Source of the DNA: Bryobacterales bacterium
GTDB lineage: Bacteria > Acidobacteriota > Terriglobia > Bryobacterales > Bryobacteraceae
Direction of reading: 5' to 3'
Length of the DNA stretch: 49,759 bases
Assembly: GCA_003166865.1 (NCBI GenBank)
Contig: PMUP01000072.1
Coordinates: 1-49,759 of the forward strand
Below are positions 1 to 8,735 of this stretch, in pieces; within the stretch, counting starts at the first letter, position 1, and every line of letters begins with the position of its first letter. A program made the translations under genes and the position numbers. The notes under the pieces are model-generated. The model saw nothing but the letters and a program-made list of their open reading frames with translations, was not told the DNA's origin and searched no databases.

Positions 1-789
1 ATCTCCACACTGCTCTCCTCCAACGGTACTTTCTTCGACGAGAAGACCTGCGCGCGCCTGCTCGACACGCCTCTCGAACACATCACTTTGAGCTTCGACG
101 GAGCCACCAAAGAGTCCTACGAATATTACCGCAAGGGCGCGAACTTTGAGAAGGTCCGTGACAACTTTGTCCGCTTCGCGCGCATGAAACATGAGCGCCG
201 GGCCAAAGTACAGGTAGTGGTGCAGATGGTCCGCATGGAGCGCAACGCCGGAGAGGTGGACGATTTCATCCGCTTCTGGAGCGCGGTTCCAGGCGTCGAC
301 CATGTCCGCATCAAGGAGGACGAAACCAATCTGTTGCAGCCCGAAGCTGGCCATGCGCCGCAGGATTGGAAACATCCCTGCCACTATCTCTGGCGCGGTC
401 CGATGTATGTGAAGCAGAACGGCGACGTGTATCCGTGCTGCCAGAGCTACACCATGGACGGCAGCCCCGTGGGCAATCTGGAAGAAACGCCGCTCGAACA
501 AATCTGGAATTCGGCCGAGATGCAGCGGATGCGCCGTCTGCACGCCACGGGCCACGCGGGCGAGATCGACATCTGCTCGCGCTGCTGCACCACCATCCCG
601 CATTCGCTGTTGGTCGCCGGCAGTCTCATATTTCACGGCAAAACCGTCCGCCGGTTTCTGCCCTGGATTGAACGGATGGTCTATTTGTCGAAACTTCCCC
701 GCGCCCTGCTGACCCCGCCCCAAAAGAACGCCGGCCAGAGCCGGCTGGTTCAAATCGATTCAGCCCAGGTCGATTCAGCCCGCAAGTAA
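1..789 (+). CDS. Radical SAM/SPASM domain protein, 5' end missing
   Basis: The frame is open from the first base, so the gene starts upstream and the N-terminal CxxxCxxC cluster is outside the window. The visible 262 residues hold the end of a radical SAM barrel (LSFDGATKESYEYYRKG, a typical late-barrel motif) and a C-terminal SPASM-type cysteine region: a Cys in KHPCHY, CC in VYPCCQSY, and C-x2-CC in DICSRCCTTIP, with the usual GNLEETPLEQIWNS between them. SPASM proteins bind extra Fe-S clusters and often modify peptides or act as anaerobic sulfatase-maturase-like enzymes. The substrate cannot be told from this fragment. The last 60 residues after the Cys region are basic and hydrophobic and not typical of the domain. 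Confidence 0.85.
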   Translation: MSTLLSSNGTFFDEKTCARLLDTPLEHITLSFDGATKESYEYYRKGANFEKVRDNFVRFARMKHERRAKVQVVVQMVRMERNAGEVDDFIRFWSAVPGVDHVRIKEDETNLLQPEAGHAPQDWKHPCHYLWRGPMYVKQNGDVYPCCQSYTMDGSPVGNLEETPLEQIWNSAEMQRMRRLHATGHAGEIDICSRCCTTIPHSLLVAGSLIFHGKTVRRFLPWIERMVYLSKLPRALLTPPQKNAGQSRLVQIDSAQVDSARK

Positions 790-897
790 ACTGTCCGGTT
801 TGCACCGCCAAGTCCCACGAACGAACAAGGCCGTCGGCGAAACTTATTGAATTTACTTGGGCGGGCGTGGCCTCCGAGTTGCAGTGTTTCTCAGGCT

Positions 898-1344
898 ATG
901 CCAAGACTCCAACACACGCGCGAAGTCTTATCCAATCCCTTGACCGCCGCCGATCTCGATCGCAAGGCCAGGCAGGGTTGGAAACCAGTGGCCGTAATTT
1001 GGTCAAGGGAAATAGATGATCAGGCGGGCGATCAACCACAACTCGCCGATATCACCCAACCGGTTCCCTATGGGCTTAAGATCGCCGAAGATTGCACAGC
1101 CCTCGAGCAAGATGTGCAGGAGCGCGAAGCCCTGATTGTCATGCTGGAAATGATTATCCAGGAAAAATCCCTTTCGGCGACCGCCGAGGAGCTGAACCGG
1201 CGCGGCTTCCGTACCCGCCACAACTCCAACTGGACTCCAGGCTCGGTATTCGATATGCTCCCGCGGCTCATCGAAGTCGGTCCCCGGGTGTTCAGCACTG
1301 AAGAGTGGGTGGTTCGCCGGGGCAGACTCATGAATGTTATCTGA
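898..1344 (+). CDS. Orphan recombinase-domain-like protein
   Basis: A 148-residue protein from ATG 898; a longer version from TTG 847 is possible but has no better ribosome site. Residues about 55-135 (PVPYGLKIAEDCTALEQD, then an EREALIVMLEMI helix, then TAEELNRRGFRTRHNSNWTPGSV) follow the pattern of the DNA-binding Recombinase domain of large serine recombinases (PYGY..., ia..LN..G..tr.G..Wt...V). The catalytic resolvase domain with its Ser is absent. It may be a stand-alone DNA-binding protein or a remnant. The gene ends convergently, overlapping the amidohydrolase stop by 8 bases. The function is unknown and the domain call is by eye. Confidence 0.6.
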   Translation: MPRLQHTREVLSNPLTAADLDRKARQGWKPVAVIWSREIDDQAGDQPQLADITQPVPYGLKIAEDCTALEQDVQEREALIVMLEMIIQEKSLSATAEELNRRGFRTRHNSNWTPGSVFDMLPRLIEVGPRVFSTEEWVVRRGRLMNVI

Positions 1345-2623
1345 TCGGGACCGCGCGGTCGTTCCGGAGAATCACGCCGTCCTTCATCACGAAGATCACG
1401 CTCTGCGTCAGCTTGATGTTCTCGATCGGATTTCCGGGCACCGCGACCACGTCGGCGAGCATCCCCGGCTTCAGCGCTCCAATCTTATCCTGCAAGCCGA
1501 GCAACTCCGCGGCGGACGCGGTACCCGCGATTAGCGACTGCGCAGGCGTCATCCCGTCGGCCGCCATGAACGCGAACTCCAGTGCATTGTCGCCGTGCGG
1601 ATAAACGGCGGCATCGGTTCCCAGCGCAATCTTCACGCCCAAGGCCAGCGCGCGTTTCACCATGACGTCCTGTTGCTGCACGGCGCGAGTGGCTTTGGCC
1701 TGCACCAGCGGCGGAAACTTCGATTCGGCGAGCCCCACGCGCGTGGTCAGCGTTGGCACCAGGAATGTGCCGCGATCGTGCATCATTCGCATGGCTTCGT
1801 CGTCGAGAAACGTACCGTGCTCGATGGAATCGATTCCCGCGCGAATGGCCCGCTTGCTGGACTCGGCGCCGTGCGAGTGCGCGGCGGTCTTCCGGTGCAG
1901 CGTGTGCGCTTCATCCACCAGGGCATCGAGCTCGGCTTGCGTCAATTGCGGAACATCCACCTCGTCGGTGGGCGAGAGCACGCCGCCGCTGGCGCAAGTC
2001 TTGATCACGTCCGCTCCGTACTTGATATTGAACCGCACGGCGTAGCGGGCTTGTTCAGGTGAATTGATGACGCCGTCCTCGGGACCAGTCTCACGGCCAA
2101 ACAGGCCAAATCGAAAGCTGTCGCCGTCATCGCAATGCCCGCCGGTGGATCCGAGCGCGTGAACCGCAACCAGCATTCGCGGCCCCGGAACGTATCCGGC
2201 GTTGATGGAATTGCGCAACCCAACATCGATGAAGTCGGACGACCCGACATCGCGTACCGTGGTGAAGCCGGCCATTACGGTTTTGCGCGCGTTGGCGGTG
2301 GCGCGAATCGCCCTTTCGGAGATGGGCCGTTGCAGGGAAAGTAGCGCACTGCCGTTATAGTCGGGGTTGAATTCCATGGACAGATGCGTATGTGCGTCAA
2401 TGAAACCGGGCAGCAGCGTGGCGTCGCCCAGATCGATCACCGTGGCTCCCGAGGGAGCGCTCCCGCCGACGGATTGAATGACGCCGTTCGAAACCACTAC
2501 CAGTCCCGGCGCGACCACCTGGCCGCTGGCGCTATCAAACATCCTGGCTGCTCTCAAGACATAGGTATTCGTTTGCGCGAGCAGCACATTCGCGCAAGCC
2601 AGCAGCACCGCCGCAATCTTCAT
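1337..2623 (-). CDS. Exported metal-dependent amidohydrolase (imidazolonepropionase/prolidase-like)
   Basis: About 428 residues from ATG 2623, chosen because MKIAAVLLACANVLLAQ is a clean signal peptide; an upstream TTG at 2662 would spoil it and overlap the divergent gene. It is an amidohydrolase-superfamily TIM barrel. Metal ligands are visible: HxH in DAHTHLSME, the carboxylated-Lys region VIKTCASGG, His in TAAHSHG and SIEHGTFLDD, and the catalytic Asp in LGTDAAVYPHG. The C-terminal beta domain (LKPGMLADVVAVPGNPIENI) is complete. Family members hydrolyse cyclic amides, X-Pro dipeptides or organophosphates; the substrate is not predictable. It acts outside the cytoplasm. Confidence 0.9.
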   Translation of the reverse strand: MKIAAVLLACANVLLAQTNTYVLRAARMFDSASGQVVAPGLVVVSNGVIQSVGGSAPSGATVIDLGDATLLPGFIDAHTHLSMEFNPDYNGSALLSLQRPISERAIRATANARKTVMAGFTTVRDVGSSDFIDVGLRNSINAGYVPGPRMLVAVHALGSTGGHCDDGDSFRFGLFGRETGPEDGVINSPEQARYAVRFNIKYGADVIKTCASGGVLSPTDEVDVPQLTQAELDALVDEAHTLHRKTAAHSHGAESSKRAIRAGIDSIEHGTFLDDEAMRMMHDRGTFLVPTLTTRVGLAESKFPPLVQAKATRAVQQQDVMVKRALALGVKIALGTDAAVYPHGDNALEFAFMAADGMTPAQSLIAGTASAAELLGLQDKIGALKPGMLADVVAVPGNPIENIKLTQSVIFVMKDGVILRNDRAVPIR

Positions 2624-2685
2624 AGCAAGCAGAGTAACAAAATGAATTAACGTGTGGTTCAATGGAAGATCGTGGAGGCAAAAAC

Positions 2686-3654
2686 ATGAAGGTTGGTGTG
2701 GCCGGACAGGGCGCTTTCGGTGTGAAACATATCGAGGCGATCAAGAACATTTCCGGCATCGAGGTGGTGACTCTAACCGGCGGCAATCAAGCTGCCACGG
2801 AAGAAGTCGCCAAGAAGTTCGGCATTCCTCATTGGACAGGGGATCTGGGCGAGAGCTTGAAACAGCCTGGCCTGGAAGCCATGATTCTGGCCACGCCCAC
2901 GCAGATGCACGCCGATCAAGCCGAACAGTGCATGCGCGCCGGCAAGCACGTGCAGATCGAGATTCCCATGGCCGATTCGCTGGCAGATTCCGAGCGCATA
3001 TTGAAAGCGCAAAAAGAGACTGGCCTCATCGTCATGGCCGGTCACACGCGCCGCTTCAATCCCAGCCATCAGTGGATCCACAAGCGCATCCTGTCCGGCG
3101 AGTTGAAGGTCCAGCAGATGAACGTGCAGACGTACTTTTTCCGGCGCACGAATATGAATGCGGCGGGCAAGCCGCGCAGTTGGACGGATCACCTGCTCTG
3201 GCACCACGCCTGTCATACCGTGGATCTGTTTGCGTATCAGGCGGGCGAAAACATTTCCGAATGCTTCGCGCTGGAAGGGCCGCCGCATCCTGAGTTGAAG
3301 ATTGCGATGGACATGAGCATCGGTCTGAAAGTTCCTTCGGGCGCCATCTGCACGCTCTCGCTGTCGTTCAACAACAAGGGTCCGCAAGGCACGTTCTTCC
3401 GTTACATTTGCGATAATGGCACCTACGTCGCCTATTACGACGATCTGGTGGATGGCGAACAGAAGCCCATCGATCTCAGCAAGGTAGACGTCTCGATGAA
3501 CGGCATCGAGTTGCAGGATCGAGAATTCTTCGCCGCTATTCAAGAGGGCCGCGAACCGAATGCCAGCGTCGCGCAAACCATTTCGGCCATGCGCGTTCTC
3601 GACCGGCTGGAGCGGATGATGAAGTCCGGCTCCCTTACGGGCGCGGCTCGGTAA
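2686..3654 (+). CDS. Gfo/Idh/MocA family oxidoreductase
   Basis: 322 residues from ATG 2686, preferred over ATG 2662 because a GGAGG box lies 7 bases before it and the protein then begins directly with the Rossmann strand MKVGVAGQGAFGVKHI. It holds the dinucleotide motif GQGAFG, the cofactor-pocket segment ATPTQMHAD, and VQIEIPMADSLADSE in place of the usual EKP motif, so the conserved Lys is replaced. GHTRRFNPSHQWI and LWHHACHTVDLF fit the substrate-domain residues. Members oxidise or reduce sugars and inositols with NAD(P). It is adjacent to, and convergent with, an aldo/keto reductase, which suggests carbohydrate or aromatic catabolism but does not fix the substrate. Confidence 0.88.
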   Translation: MKVGVAGQGAFGVKHIEAIKNISGIEVVTLTGGNQAATEEVAKKFGIPHWTGDLGESLKQPGLEAMILATPTQMHADQAEQCMRAGKHVQIEIPMADSLADSERILKAQKETGLIVMAGHTRRFNPSHQWIHKRILSGELKVQQMNVQTYFFRRTNMNAAGKPRSWTDHLLWHHACHTVDLFAYQAGENISECFALEGPPHPELKIAMDMSIGLKVPSGAICTLSLSFNNKGPQGTFFRYICDNGTYVAYYDDLVDGEQKPIDLSKVDVSMNGIELQDREFFAAIQEGREPNASVAQTISAMRVLDRLERMMKSGSLTGAAR

Positions 3655-3657
3655 TCA

Positions 3658-4683
3658 TCAGGCGTGCATGGCCTTCGCGGCTGGTTGCGAATGGCCGAGA
3701 ACCTTGTGCGGCCGGTAGGGCTTCTCTAACGCCGCCACTTCCTCGGCGCTGAGCTTCAGGTCCACCGACGCGATCAGCTCTTTCAGATGCTGCGTCTTGG
3801 TCGCGCCGATGATGGGCGCGGTCACGCCCGGCGCTTGCAATACCCAGGCGCACGCGATCTGCGCCGCTGAAACTCCGCGCTGTTTGGCGGCTTCGGCCAC
3901 CGCATCGGCAACCAGGAAATCGTCCTCGCTGTAATACATATCCTTGGCAAATGCGTCCAGCTGCGAGCGCGCAGTGGAGCCGCCATCGCGCTTCCTGGTG
4001 CCGGTCAGAAATCCACGCGCCAGCGGACTCCACGGAATTACGCCCACGCCCTGATCGACGCACAACGGAATCATCTCGCGCTCCTCCTCGCGATAGACCA
4101 GGTTGTAGTGATTCTGCATGGCGATGAAGCGGTGCCAGCCGTGCTCCTTCGCGAGATACAGAGCCTTCGAAAACTGCCATGCCGCCATGCTGCTGGCGCC
4201 CAGATAGCGCACCTTTCCCGCGCGGACGAGGGAGTCCAGCGCTTCCAGCGTCTCTTCGATCGGCGTATTGAAATCCCAGCGATGGATCTGATACAGATCG
4301 ATGAAATCCATGCCCAGCCGGCGCAGCGAGTTGTCGCAGCCTTCGATAATATGCTTGCGGCTGAGCCCCTTCTTGTTGGGACTGTGACCCATTGCGCCGC
4401 ACACTTTGGTCGCGACTATGATTTCATCGCGCGAAGCCATCTCCCTCAGGTACTCGCCTGTGATCTCTTCGCTCAATCCCGCCGAATAAACATCCGCGGT
4501 GTCGAAGAAATTGATCCCGGCGTCGAGCGCGATTTTGAAATGCTCGCGCGCATCTTCCTTGTTCACGTGCCAGCCGCGCGTGCCCAGCGCCCAGTCCGGC
4601 AGTTCGCCGCCGCCGTAGCTCATGCATCCCAAACAAATGCGGGACACGGTGATTCCGGTCTTGCCCAGTAACGTGTATTGCAT
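3658..4683 (-). CDS. Aldo/keto reductase
   Basis: 341 residues from ATG 4683, where MQYTLLGKTGITVSRICLG is the standard N-terminus; a GTG at 4713 would add ten residues. The NADPH-dependent TIM-barrel reductase tetrad is visible: Asp and Tyr in FFDTADVYSAG, Lys in VATKVCGA, and His in YQIHRWD. The cofactor loop (PIIGATKTQHLKELI) is present. It resembles the YghZ/IolS-like branch acting on small aldehydes or ketones. It ends three bases after the convergent Gfo/Idh/MocA gene, with no room for a terminator between them. Confidence 0.92.
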   Translation of the reverse strand: MQYTLLGKTGITVSRICLGCMSYGGGELPDWALGTRGWHVNKEDAREHFKIALDAGINFFDTADVYSAGLSEEITGEYLREMASRDEIIVATKVCGAMGHSPNKKGLSRKHIIEGCDNSLRRLGMDFIDLYQIHRWDFNTPIEETLEALDSLVRAGKVRYLGASSMAAWQFSKALYLAKEHGWHRFIAMQNHYNLVYREEEREMIPLCVDQGVGVIPWSPLARGFLTGTRKRDGGSTARSQLDAFAKDMYYSEDDFLVADAVAEAAKQRGVSAAQIACAWVLQAPGVTAPIIGATKTQHLKELIASVDLKLSAEEVAALEKPYRPHKVLGHSQPAAKAMHA

Positions 4684-4761
4684 CGTGTTCTTGTAGTCTC
4701 CCGTCGAAAACACCAGTTTAACGTGTGCGGGCCTCTACGATACAGTGCCCGCTGCTATACA

Positions 4762-5853
4762 ATGTCGGTCGTGAAACACAGCTCCGATCGCATTCTCACC
4801 ACGCACGCCGGCCGCCTGGAAGCTTCCAGCATGACCGAGGTCATCAGCAAACAAGCTGACGCCGGCATCGACATCATTAGCGATGGAGAGCTGGGCAAAA
4901 TCGGCTTCGGCTTCCCCTACTATGGCCGGCGGCTCGCGGGGCTGGCGACGCGCAAGATCAATCCCGGAGAAACAGCTTGGATGGGCGGCAACACGGGTGA
5001 ACGCGCCGAGTTCGCGGAGTTCTATAAGGCATTGAACTTCGAGAGGCTCCTTCCGCCGGAACGCACCATCTGCAACGGGGCTATCTCCTACATCGGAGAG
5101 CAGGAAGTGGCGAACGATCTTGCCGTATTCAAGAAAGCGCTGGCGGAAGCCGGAGCGAGAGCCGAGGAAACATTTATGTGCGTGCTGGCGCCGGGCTGGC
5201 TGGAGCACTTCTTCCACAACGAGCATTATCCGAACGACGAGCAGTATCTGTTCGCGCTCGCCGACGCAATGAAGCACGAGTACGAAGCGATCGTCGGTGC
5301 GGGCTTCATCTTGCAGCTCGACGATCCCGCCCTGCCCGACACATACGACATGATCGTCCCCACGCCGACCATCGCCGAGTACCGCAAGTTCGCCGAGGTG
5401 CGCATTGACGCGCTGAATCACGCGTTGGAGGGGCTTCCGGAAGACCGGGTGCGCTATCACATCTGCTGGGGAAGCTGGCACGGCCCGCACACGCACGACC
5501 TGCCGCTGAAACATCTTGTGGACCTGATGTTGAAGGTGAAGGCTGGCGCTTACTCGGTGGAAGCGGCCAATCCGCGCCACGAGCACGAATGGAAAGTGTG
5601 GAAGGACGTGAAGCTGCCCGACGGCAAGATCCTGATCCCCGGCGTGGTCAGCCACGCGAGCAATGTTGTCGAGCATCCCGAGCTGGTGGCCGACCGCATC
5701 GCGCTCTACGCGAGTCTGGTGGGGCGCGAGAACGTCATCGCGGGTACCGACTGCGGGCTCGGCTTGCGTGTACATCCGCAAATCGCGTGGGCGAAACTGA
5801 AGGCGCTGTCGGAAGGCGCGGCGCTAGCGAGCCGGCAGCTCTGGGGGCACTAA
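4762..5853 (+). CDS. MetE C-terminal-like zinc protein (cobalamin-independent methionine synthase II family)
   Basis: 363 residues from ATG 4762 (MSVVKHSSDRILTTHAGRLE). The protein matches the catalytic half of cobalamin-independent methionine synthase. The four zinc ligands are identifiable by order: His and Cys in YHICWGSWHG, Glu in YSVEAANPRHE and Cys in IAGTDCGLG. No N-terminal MetE half exists. Stand-alone members include epoxyalkane:coenzyme M transferases and uncharacterised alkyl transferases, so the thiol substrate is open. It begins divergently from the aldo/keto reductase and ends 13 bases before the convergent SDR gene. Confidence 0.85.
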   Translation: MSVVKHSSDRILTTHAGRLEASSMTEVISKQADAGIDIISDGELGKIGFGFPYYGRRLAGLATRKINPGETAWMGGNTGERAEFAEFYKALNFERLLPPERTICNGAISYIGEQEVANDLAVFKKALAEAGARAEETFMCVLAPGWLEHFFHNEHYPNDEQYLFALADAMKHEYEAIVGAGFILQLDDPALPDTYDMIVPTPTIAEYRKFAEVRIDALNHALEGLPEDRVRYHICWGSWHGPHTHDLPLKHLVDLMLKVKAGAYSVEAANPRHEHEWKVWKDVKLPDGKILIPGVVSHASNVVEHPELVADRIALYASLVGRENVIAGTDCGLGLRVHPQIAWAKLKALSEGAALASRQLWGH

Positions 5854-5866
5854 CCGTGCGGCAAAA

Positions 5867-6598
5867 TTACCAGGGGACGCGGCCTTCGTCGTTGAAATAT
5901 CCGCCGGTCGGTCCGTCCTCGCCGATGGTGGCGTATTGGATGGCCGCAACAGCTCCCTGCACCGCGCTACGAGGGCCGCTGTTGCCGTTGAGGTCGGTCG
6001 CGCAATAGCCGGGGCAGATGGCGTTCACTTTGATGGGCGTGTCCTTGAGCTCTTTGGCGAATTGAATGGTCATGCTATTCAGCGCCGATTTCGACGTGTT
6101 GTAACCCAGCGCCAGGAAATCCGCGAACGGCGAATTCAGATCGCTGGAAAGCGTGAGCGAGCCCAGGCTGCTGGACACGTTCACGATGCGGCCGTGCTTG
6201 GATTTCCGCAAAAGCGGCAGCATGGTCTGCGTGAGCGCGATCGGCCCGAAGAGGTTCGTTTCGTAGACTTCGCGCACTTTGGCGAGATCCACCCCGCTCG
6301 GCTTGGCTCCCCACTCAGCGATACCGGCGTTGTTTACCAAAATGTCCAGCCGCCCGAATTCCTTTTCGATCCACTCGGCCGCGCGCCGAACGGTTTCGTG
6401 ATCGGTCACATCCAGCTTCACAAAACGAGCATCCCCGCCTTCCGCCTTCAACTTCGCGATGGCCGCCTGGCCGCGTGCTTCATCCCGCGCGCCCACCAGT
6501 ACAGTAATCTTCTTCGCGGTCAACCCGCGCGCGATCTCGTAACCGATCCCTTTATTTGCGCCGCTGATGAGCGCGATGTCACCTTGAAAAAGTTCCAT
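5867..6598 (-). CDS. Short-chain dehydrogenase/reductase
   Basis: 243 residues. Classical SDR motifs appear in order: the SGANKGIG dinucleotide loop near residue 13, LDVTD, NNAG near residue 90, the Ser of NVSSSLG, and the catalytic YNTSK (YxxxK). The PG motif (NAICPGYCATDLNGNSGPRS) follows. This pattern is close to carbonyl-reductase-like SDRs with NADP preference. The substrate is unknown. It is divergent from the LTxxQ/ECF operon and shares the 47-base intergenic space with that operon's promoter. Confidence 0.92.
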   Translation of the reverse strand: MELFQGDIALISGANKGIGYEIARGLTAKKITVLVGARDEARGQAAIAKLKAEGGDARFVKLDVTDHETVRRAAEWIEKEFGRLDILVNNAGIAEWGAKPSGVDLAKVREVYETNLFGPIALTQTMLPLLRKSKHGRIVNVSSSLGSLTLSSDLNSPFADFLALGYNTSKSALNSMTIQFAKELKDTPIKVNAICPGYCATDLNGNSGPRSAVQGAVAAIQYATIGEDGPTGGYFNDEGRVPW

Positions 6599-6611
6599 AG
6601 ATCTTCAGTGT

Positions 6612-6636
6612 AAACCTGAGCCACGAGAAATGCGTC
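6612..6636 (+). promoter_or_regulatory. ECF-sigma-type promoter of the LTxxQ/sigma operon
   Basis: AAACC at 6612-6616 and CGTC at 6633-6636 are separated by 16-17 bases. This fits the common ECF pattern (AAC-type -35, CGT-type -10). The predicted start would lie only a few bases before ATG 6646, giving a very short leader. Since the operon encodes an ECF factor, autoregulation is likely but inferred. Confidence 0.5.
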
Positions 6637-6645
6637 TATAGGCAC

Positions 6646-7110
6646 ATGCGAAAACGAATTCTTGCCTCAACCGCTTTCCTGGCTGTTACATCCATGCTTG
6701 CTACCGCACAGACCCCGACCCATACACCGCCCACGCCGACCCAGATTGTCGCCAATCAGGTGGCTCGGCTCACCAAGCTACTGGATTTGAATCCCATGCA
6801 GCAAACGCAGGCGACCGAGTACTTCACCACCGAGGAGGCCGCGCTGGCGATCGTCCGAACCGCCATGCACACCGCGCGCACCGCGATTCAAGCCGACATT
6901 AAGAATGGCAACAAAGCCGATATCAGCACCCAAGCGGCGGCAATCGGAACTCTCACCACCACAGAGGTGGAGGCGCAAGCCACGGCTGATGCCGCGTTTT
7001 ATGCCATCCTGACCCAGGATCAACAGTCCAAGTACGAAACGCTTGGGCACGGTGGTGGTTTTGGCGGACCGGGCGGACCGGGCGGACCTGGCCCACACGG
7101 GACCCACTAA
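6646..7110 (+). CDS. Exported Spy/CpxP-like LTxxQ protein
   Basis: 154 residues with a signal peptide (MRKRILASTAFLAVTSMLATAQ). The mature part is helical, with NPMQQTQATEYFTTEE and LTQDQQSKYETL, the second matching the LTxxQ motif of periplasmic Spy/CpxP proteins. The tail is a Gly-Pro-rich repeat (FGGPGGPGGPGPHGTH) ending in His. It is the first gene of a four-gene operon with a sigma factor 4 bases downstream. Relatives act as periplasmic chaperones or as sensors of metal or envelope stress (CnrX-like). A sensor role here is inferred from position. Confidence 0.75.
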   Translation: MRKRILASTAFLAVTSMLATAQTPTHTPPTPTQIVANQVARLTKLLDLNPMQQTQATEYFTTEEAALAIVRTAMHTARTAIQADIKNGNKADISTQAAAIGTLTTTEVEAQATADAAFYAILTQDQQSKYETLGHGGGFGGPGGPGGPGPHGTH

Positions 7111-7114
7111 CTCC

Positions 7115-7690
7115 ATGCAATTGTCGGCAGCGTCCGAACTCGAGAGAGCCATCCGTCCTGACGTTGCCGTCGCCCAAGACTTCGAAGCGCTGGTCCAGTT
7201 GTATCGGCCCAAGGTATTCCGCTTCGCACTCGCTTCCTTGCGCGACCTGGACACGGCCGAGAGCGTGACTCAAGATTGTTTCCTCCGCGCCTATCAAGCG
7301 CGCGACGGCTTCCGTCAGGACTGCAGCACGCAAACCTGGCTGATGCGGATCGCCGTCAATCTGATCCGCGATCAAATTCGCAACCGGCGCTTTCAGTTTT
7401 GGAGACGCGCAAGCCTGACGGCCAAGCCCGCCGATGTGGCTGGCCACGGGATCGCCGATCGCGCGCGCTCCCCGGAAGCTCAGGCATTATTAAACGAACA
7501 AGTGGCGGCGGTTTGGGAGGCTGCGGGCAAGCTTCCCGAACGCCAGCGGACGGTCTTCCTGCTGCGTTTCGTGGAGGACCTGGATCTGCTGGAAATCGCT
7601 TGCGCCACCGGAATGAAGGAAGGTACGGTGAAGACTCATCTGTTCCGCGCGTTGCGCGCGGTGCGGGTGCGATTGGGAGGGGTGGCATGA
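7115..7690 (+). CDS. ECF-family RNA polymerase sigma factor
   Basis: 191 residues from ATG 7115, 4 bases after the previous stop. Region 2 is clear (FEALVQLYRPKVFRFALASL, TQDCFLRAYQARDGFR, STQTWLMRIAVNLIRDQIR). Region 4 has the helix-turn-helix LDLLEIACATGMKEGTVKTHLFRALRAVRVRL after LPERQRTVFLLRF. There is no region 1 or 3, as usual for ECF factors. Its stop overlaps the anti-sigma start (ATGA), so the two are translationally coupled. It probably recognises the promoter-like sequence at 6612-6636. Confidence 0.95.
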   Translation: MQLSAASELERAIRPDVAVAQDFEALVQLYRPKVFRFALASLRDLDTAESVTQDCFLRAYQARDGFRQDCSTQTWLMRIAVNLIRDQIRNRRFQFWRRASLTAKPADVAGHGIADRARSPEAQALLNEQVAAVWEAAGKLPERQRTVFLLRFVEDLDLLEIACATGMKEGTVKTHLFRALRAVRVRLGGVA

Positions 7691-8091
7691 CGCATTTGAG
7701 TTCGGAGCACCTATCCGAATGTATTCTGGGCCAGCCGGATCGCCGGATTGCGGGACATCTCGAGAACTGTCCGGCCTGCCGCGCTGAGCTCGGGAACTTT
7801 CGCGAAGCTCTCTCCGGATTTCGCGGCGCGGTCCGCTGCTGGAGCCAGAACCAGGCGCACGTGGCGCTGGCCGTTCCCCGGCCGTCCGAATCGCGCTCCT
7901 GGAGTGCTTCGCATCAACTCGCGCTGGCGCTGCTGCTGGCCGGGGTGTGCATTCTTGCGAGCATCGTCTGGCGCGGAGGAGAAAACGCGCCTGCAGGCGA
8001 CGCGGTGTTGCTCAACCAAGTGGATGCCCAGGTGTCGCGCGCGGTCCCCTCGTCGATGGAGCCTCTCATGAAACTCGTGGCGCAGGAATAA
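7687..8091 (+). CDS. Membrane anti-sigma factor with zinc-finger-like motif
   Basis: 134 residues from ATG 7687, overlapping the sigma stop by 4 bases. The N-terminus carries a ZAS-type HxxxCxxC motif (HLENCPACR, near residue 24) that binds ECF factors. A single membrane helix (HQLALALLLAGVCILASIVW) follows at about residues 77-96, then a short exported tail of about 38 residues. It is predicted to hold the sigma factor at the membrane until the periplasmic side is signalled. The short tail suggests that a separate periplasmic protein, such as one of the LTxxQ neighbours, does the sensing. Confidence 0.85.
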   Translation: MTHLSSEHLSECILGQPDRRIAGHLENCPACRAELGNFREALSGFRGAVRCWSQNQAHVALAVPRPSESRSWSASHQLALALLLAGVCILASIVWRGGENAPAGDAVLLNQVDAQVSRAVPSSMEPLMKLVAQE

Positions 8092-8093
8092 TC

Positions 8094-8594
8094 ATGATCC
8101 GCGCCTTTCTCATATGCCCTGTCGCCATCCTTGCCGCGGGTACCCTTTCGGCGCAAGAAGGTCCGCCTCCGCCTATGCGCCCCAACCGTCCTCCGATGGA
8201 GCGCGCTTTCCATGGTCCGCCGGGACGATGGTGGACCGATCCCGCGTTAGTGCAAAAGCTCGGCCTCACCGCCGATCAGCAGAAGCACATTGACACGTTG
8301 TTTCAGCAAAGCCGCTTGAAGCTGATTGACCTGAGTGCGGCATTGCAAAAGGAAGAAGCGATCATGGAGCCGTTGGTGGAAGCCGACCGATCCGACGAAT
8401 CGCAGGTTCTGGCGCAGATCGATCGCGTGGCCCAGGCGCGCGCCGAGCTGGAGAAGGCCAACGCCCGCATGTTGCTCGGATTCCGCGGCGTGCTCACGCA
8501 AGACCAGTGGAAAAGACTGCAGGCCGAAGACCCGCCACGCCGGGGCCCGGAGCGCGACTACGGCCCCCGACCATCCCAAAAAACACAAAATTAA
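8094..8594 (+). CDS. Exported LTxxQ (Spy/CpxP/CnrX-like) protein
   Basis: 166 residues from ATG 8094, two bases after the anti-sigma stop. It has a signal peptide (MIRAFLICPVAILAAGTLSAQ), a Pro-rich linker, then two LTxxQ copies (LTADQQKHIDTLFQQ and LTQDQWKRLQAE) flanking a long amphipathic helix, the typical Spy/CpxP hooked-dimer layout. The C-terminus is Pro/Arg rich. As the last gene of the sigma operon it is a good candidate for the periplasmic sensor or for the effector chaperone of the regulon. No His/Met-rich metal site is obvious. Confidence 0.8.
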   Translation: MIRAFLICPVAILAAGTLSAQEGPPPPMRPNRPPMERAFHGPPGRWWTDPALVQKLGLTADQQKHIDTLFQQSRLKLIDLSAALQKEEAIMEPLVEADRSDESQVLAQIDRVAQARAELEKANARMLLGFRGVLTQDQWKRLQAEDPPRRGPERDYGPRPSQKTQN

Positions 8595-8735
8595 GAAAGT
8601 TGTACTGCGATCGACAACCGGCGACTGCTGATCCAACCCGCAGGGATCGTAAGCGTAGCGAACCACAATTTCTCGGGAGAGGTGTTCAAAAAGCCGCACG
8701 AGTGTCTCAGAATGCGACGACCGTTTGCGAGACGT

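Noticed and set aside
2773-3576. 267-codon minus-strand ORF
   Set aside because: Antisense to the Gfo/Idh/MocA gene, with no protein motif.
3635-4402. 255-codon ORF overlapping the aldo/keto reductase in another frame
   Set aside because: The aldo/keto reductase carries the complete catalytic tetrad; this ORF is basic and low in complexity.
4735-5781. 348-codon minus-strand ORF
   Set aside because: Antisense to the MetE-like gene, whose zinc ligands are recognisable.
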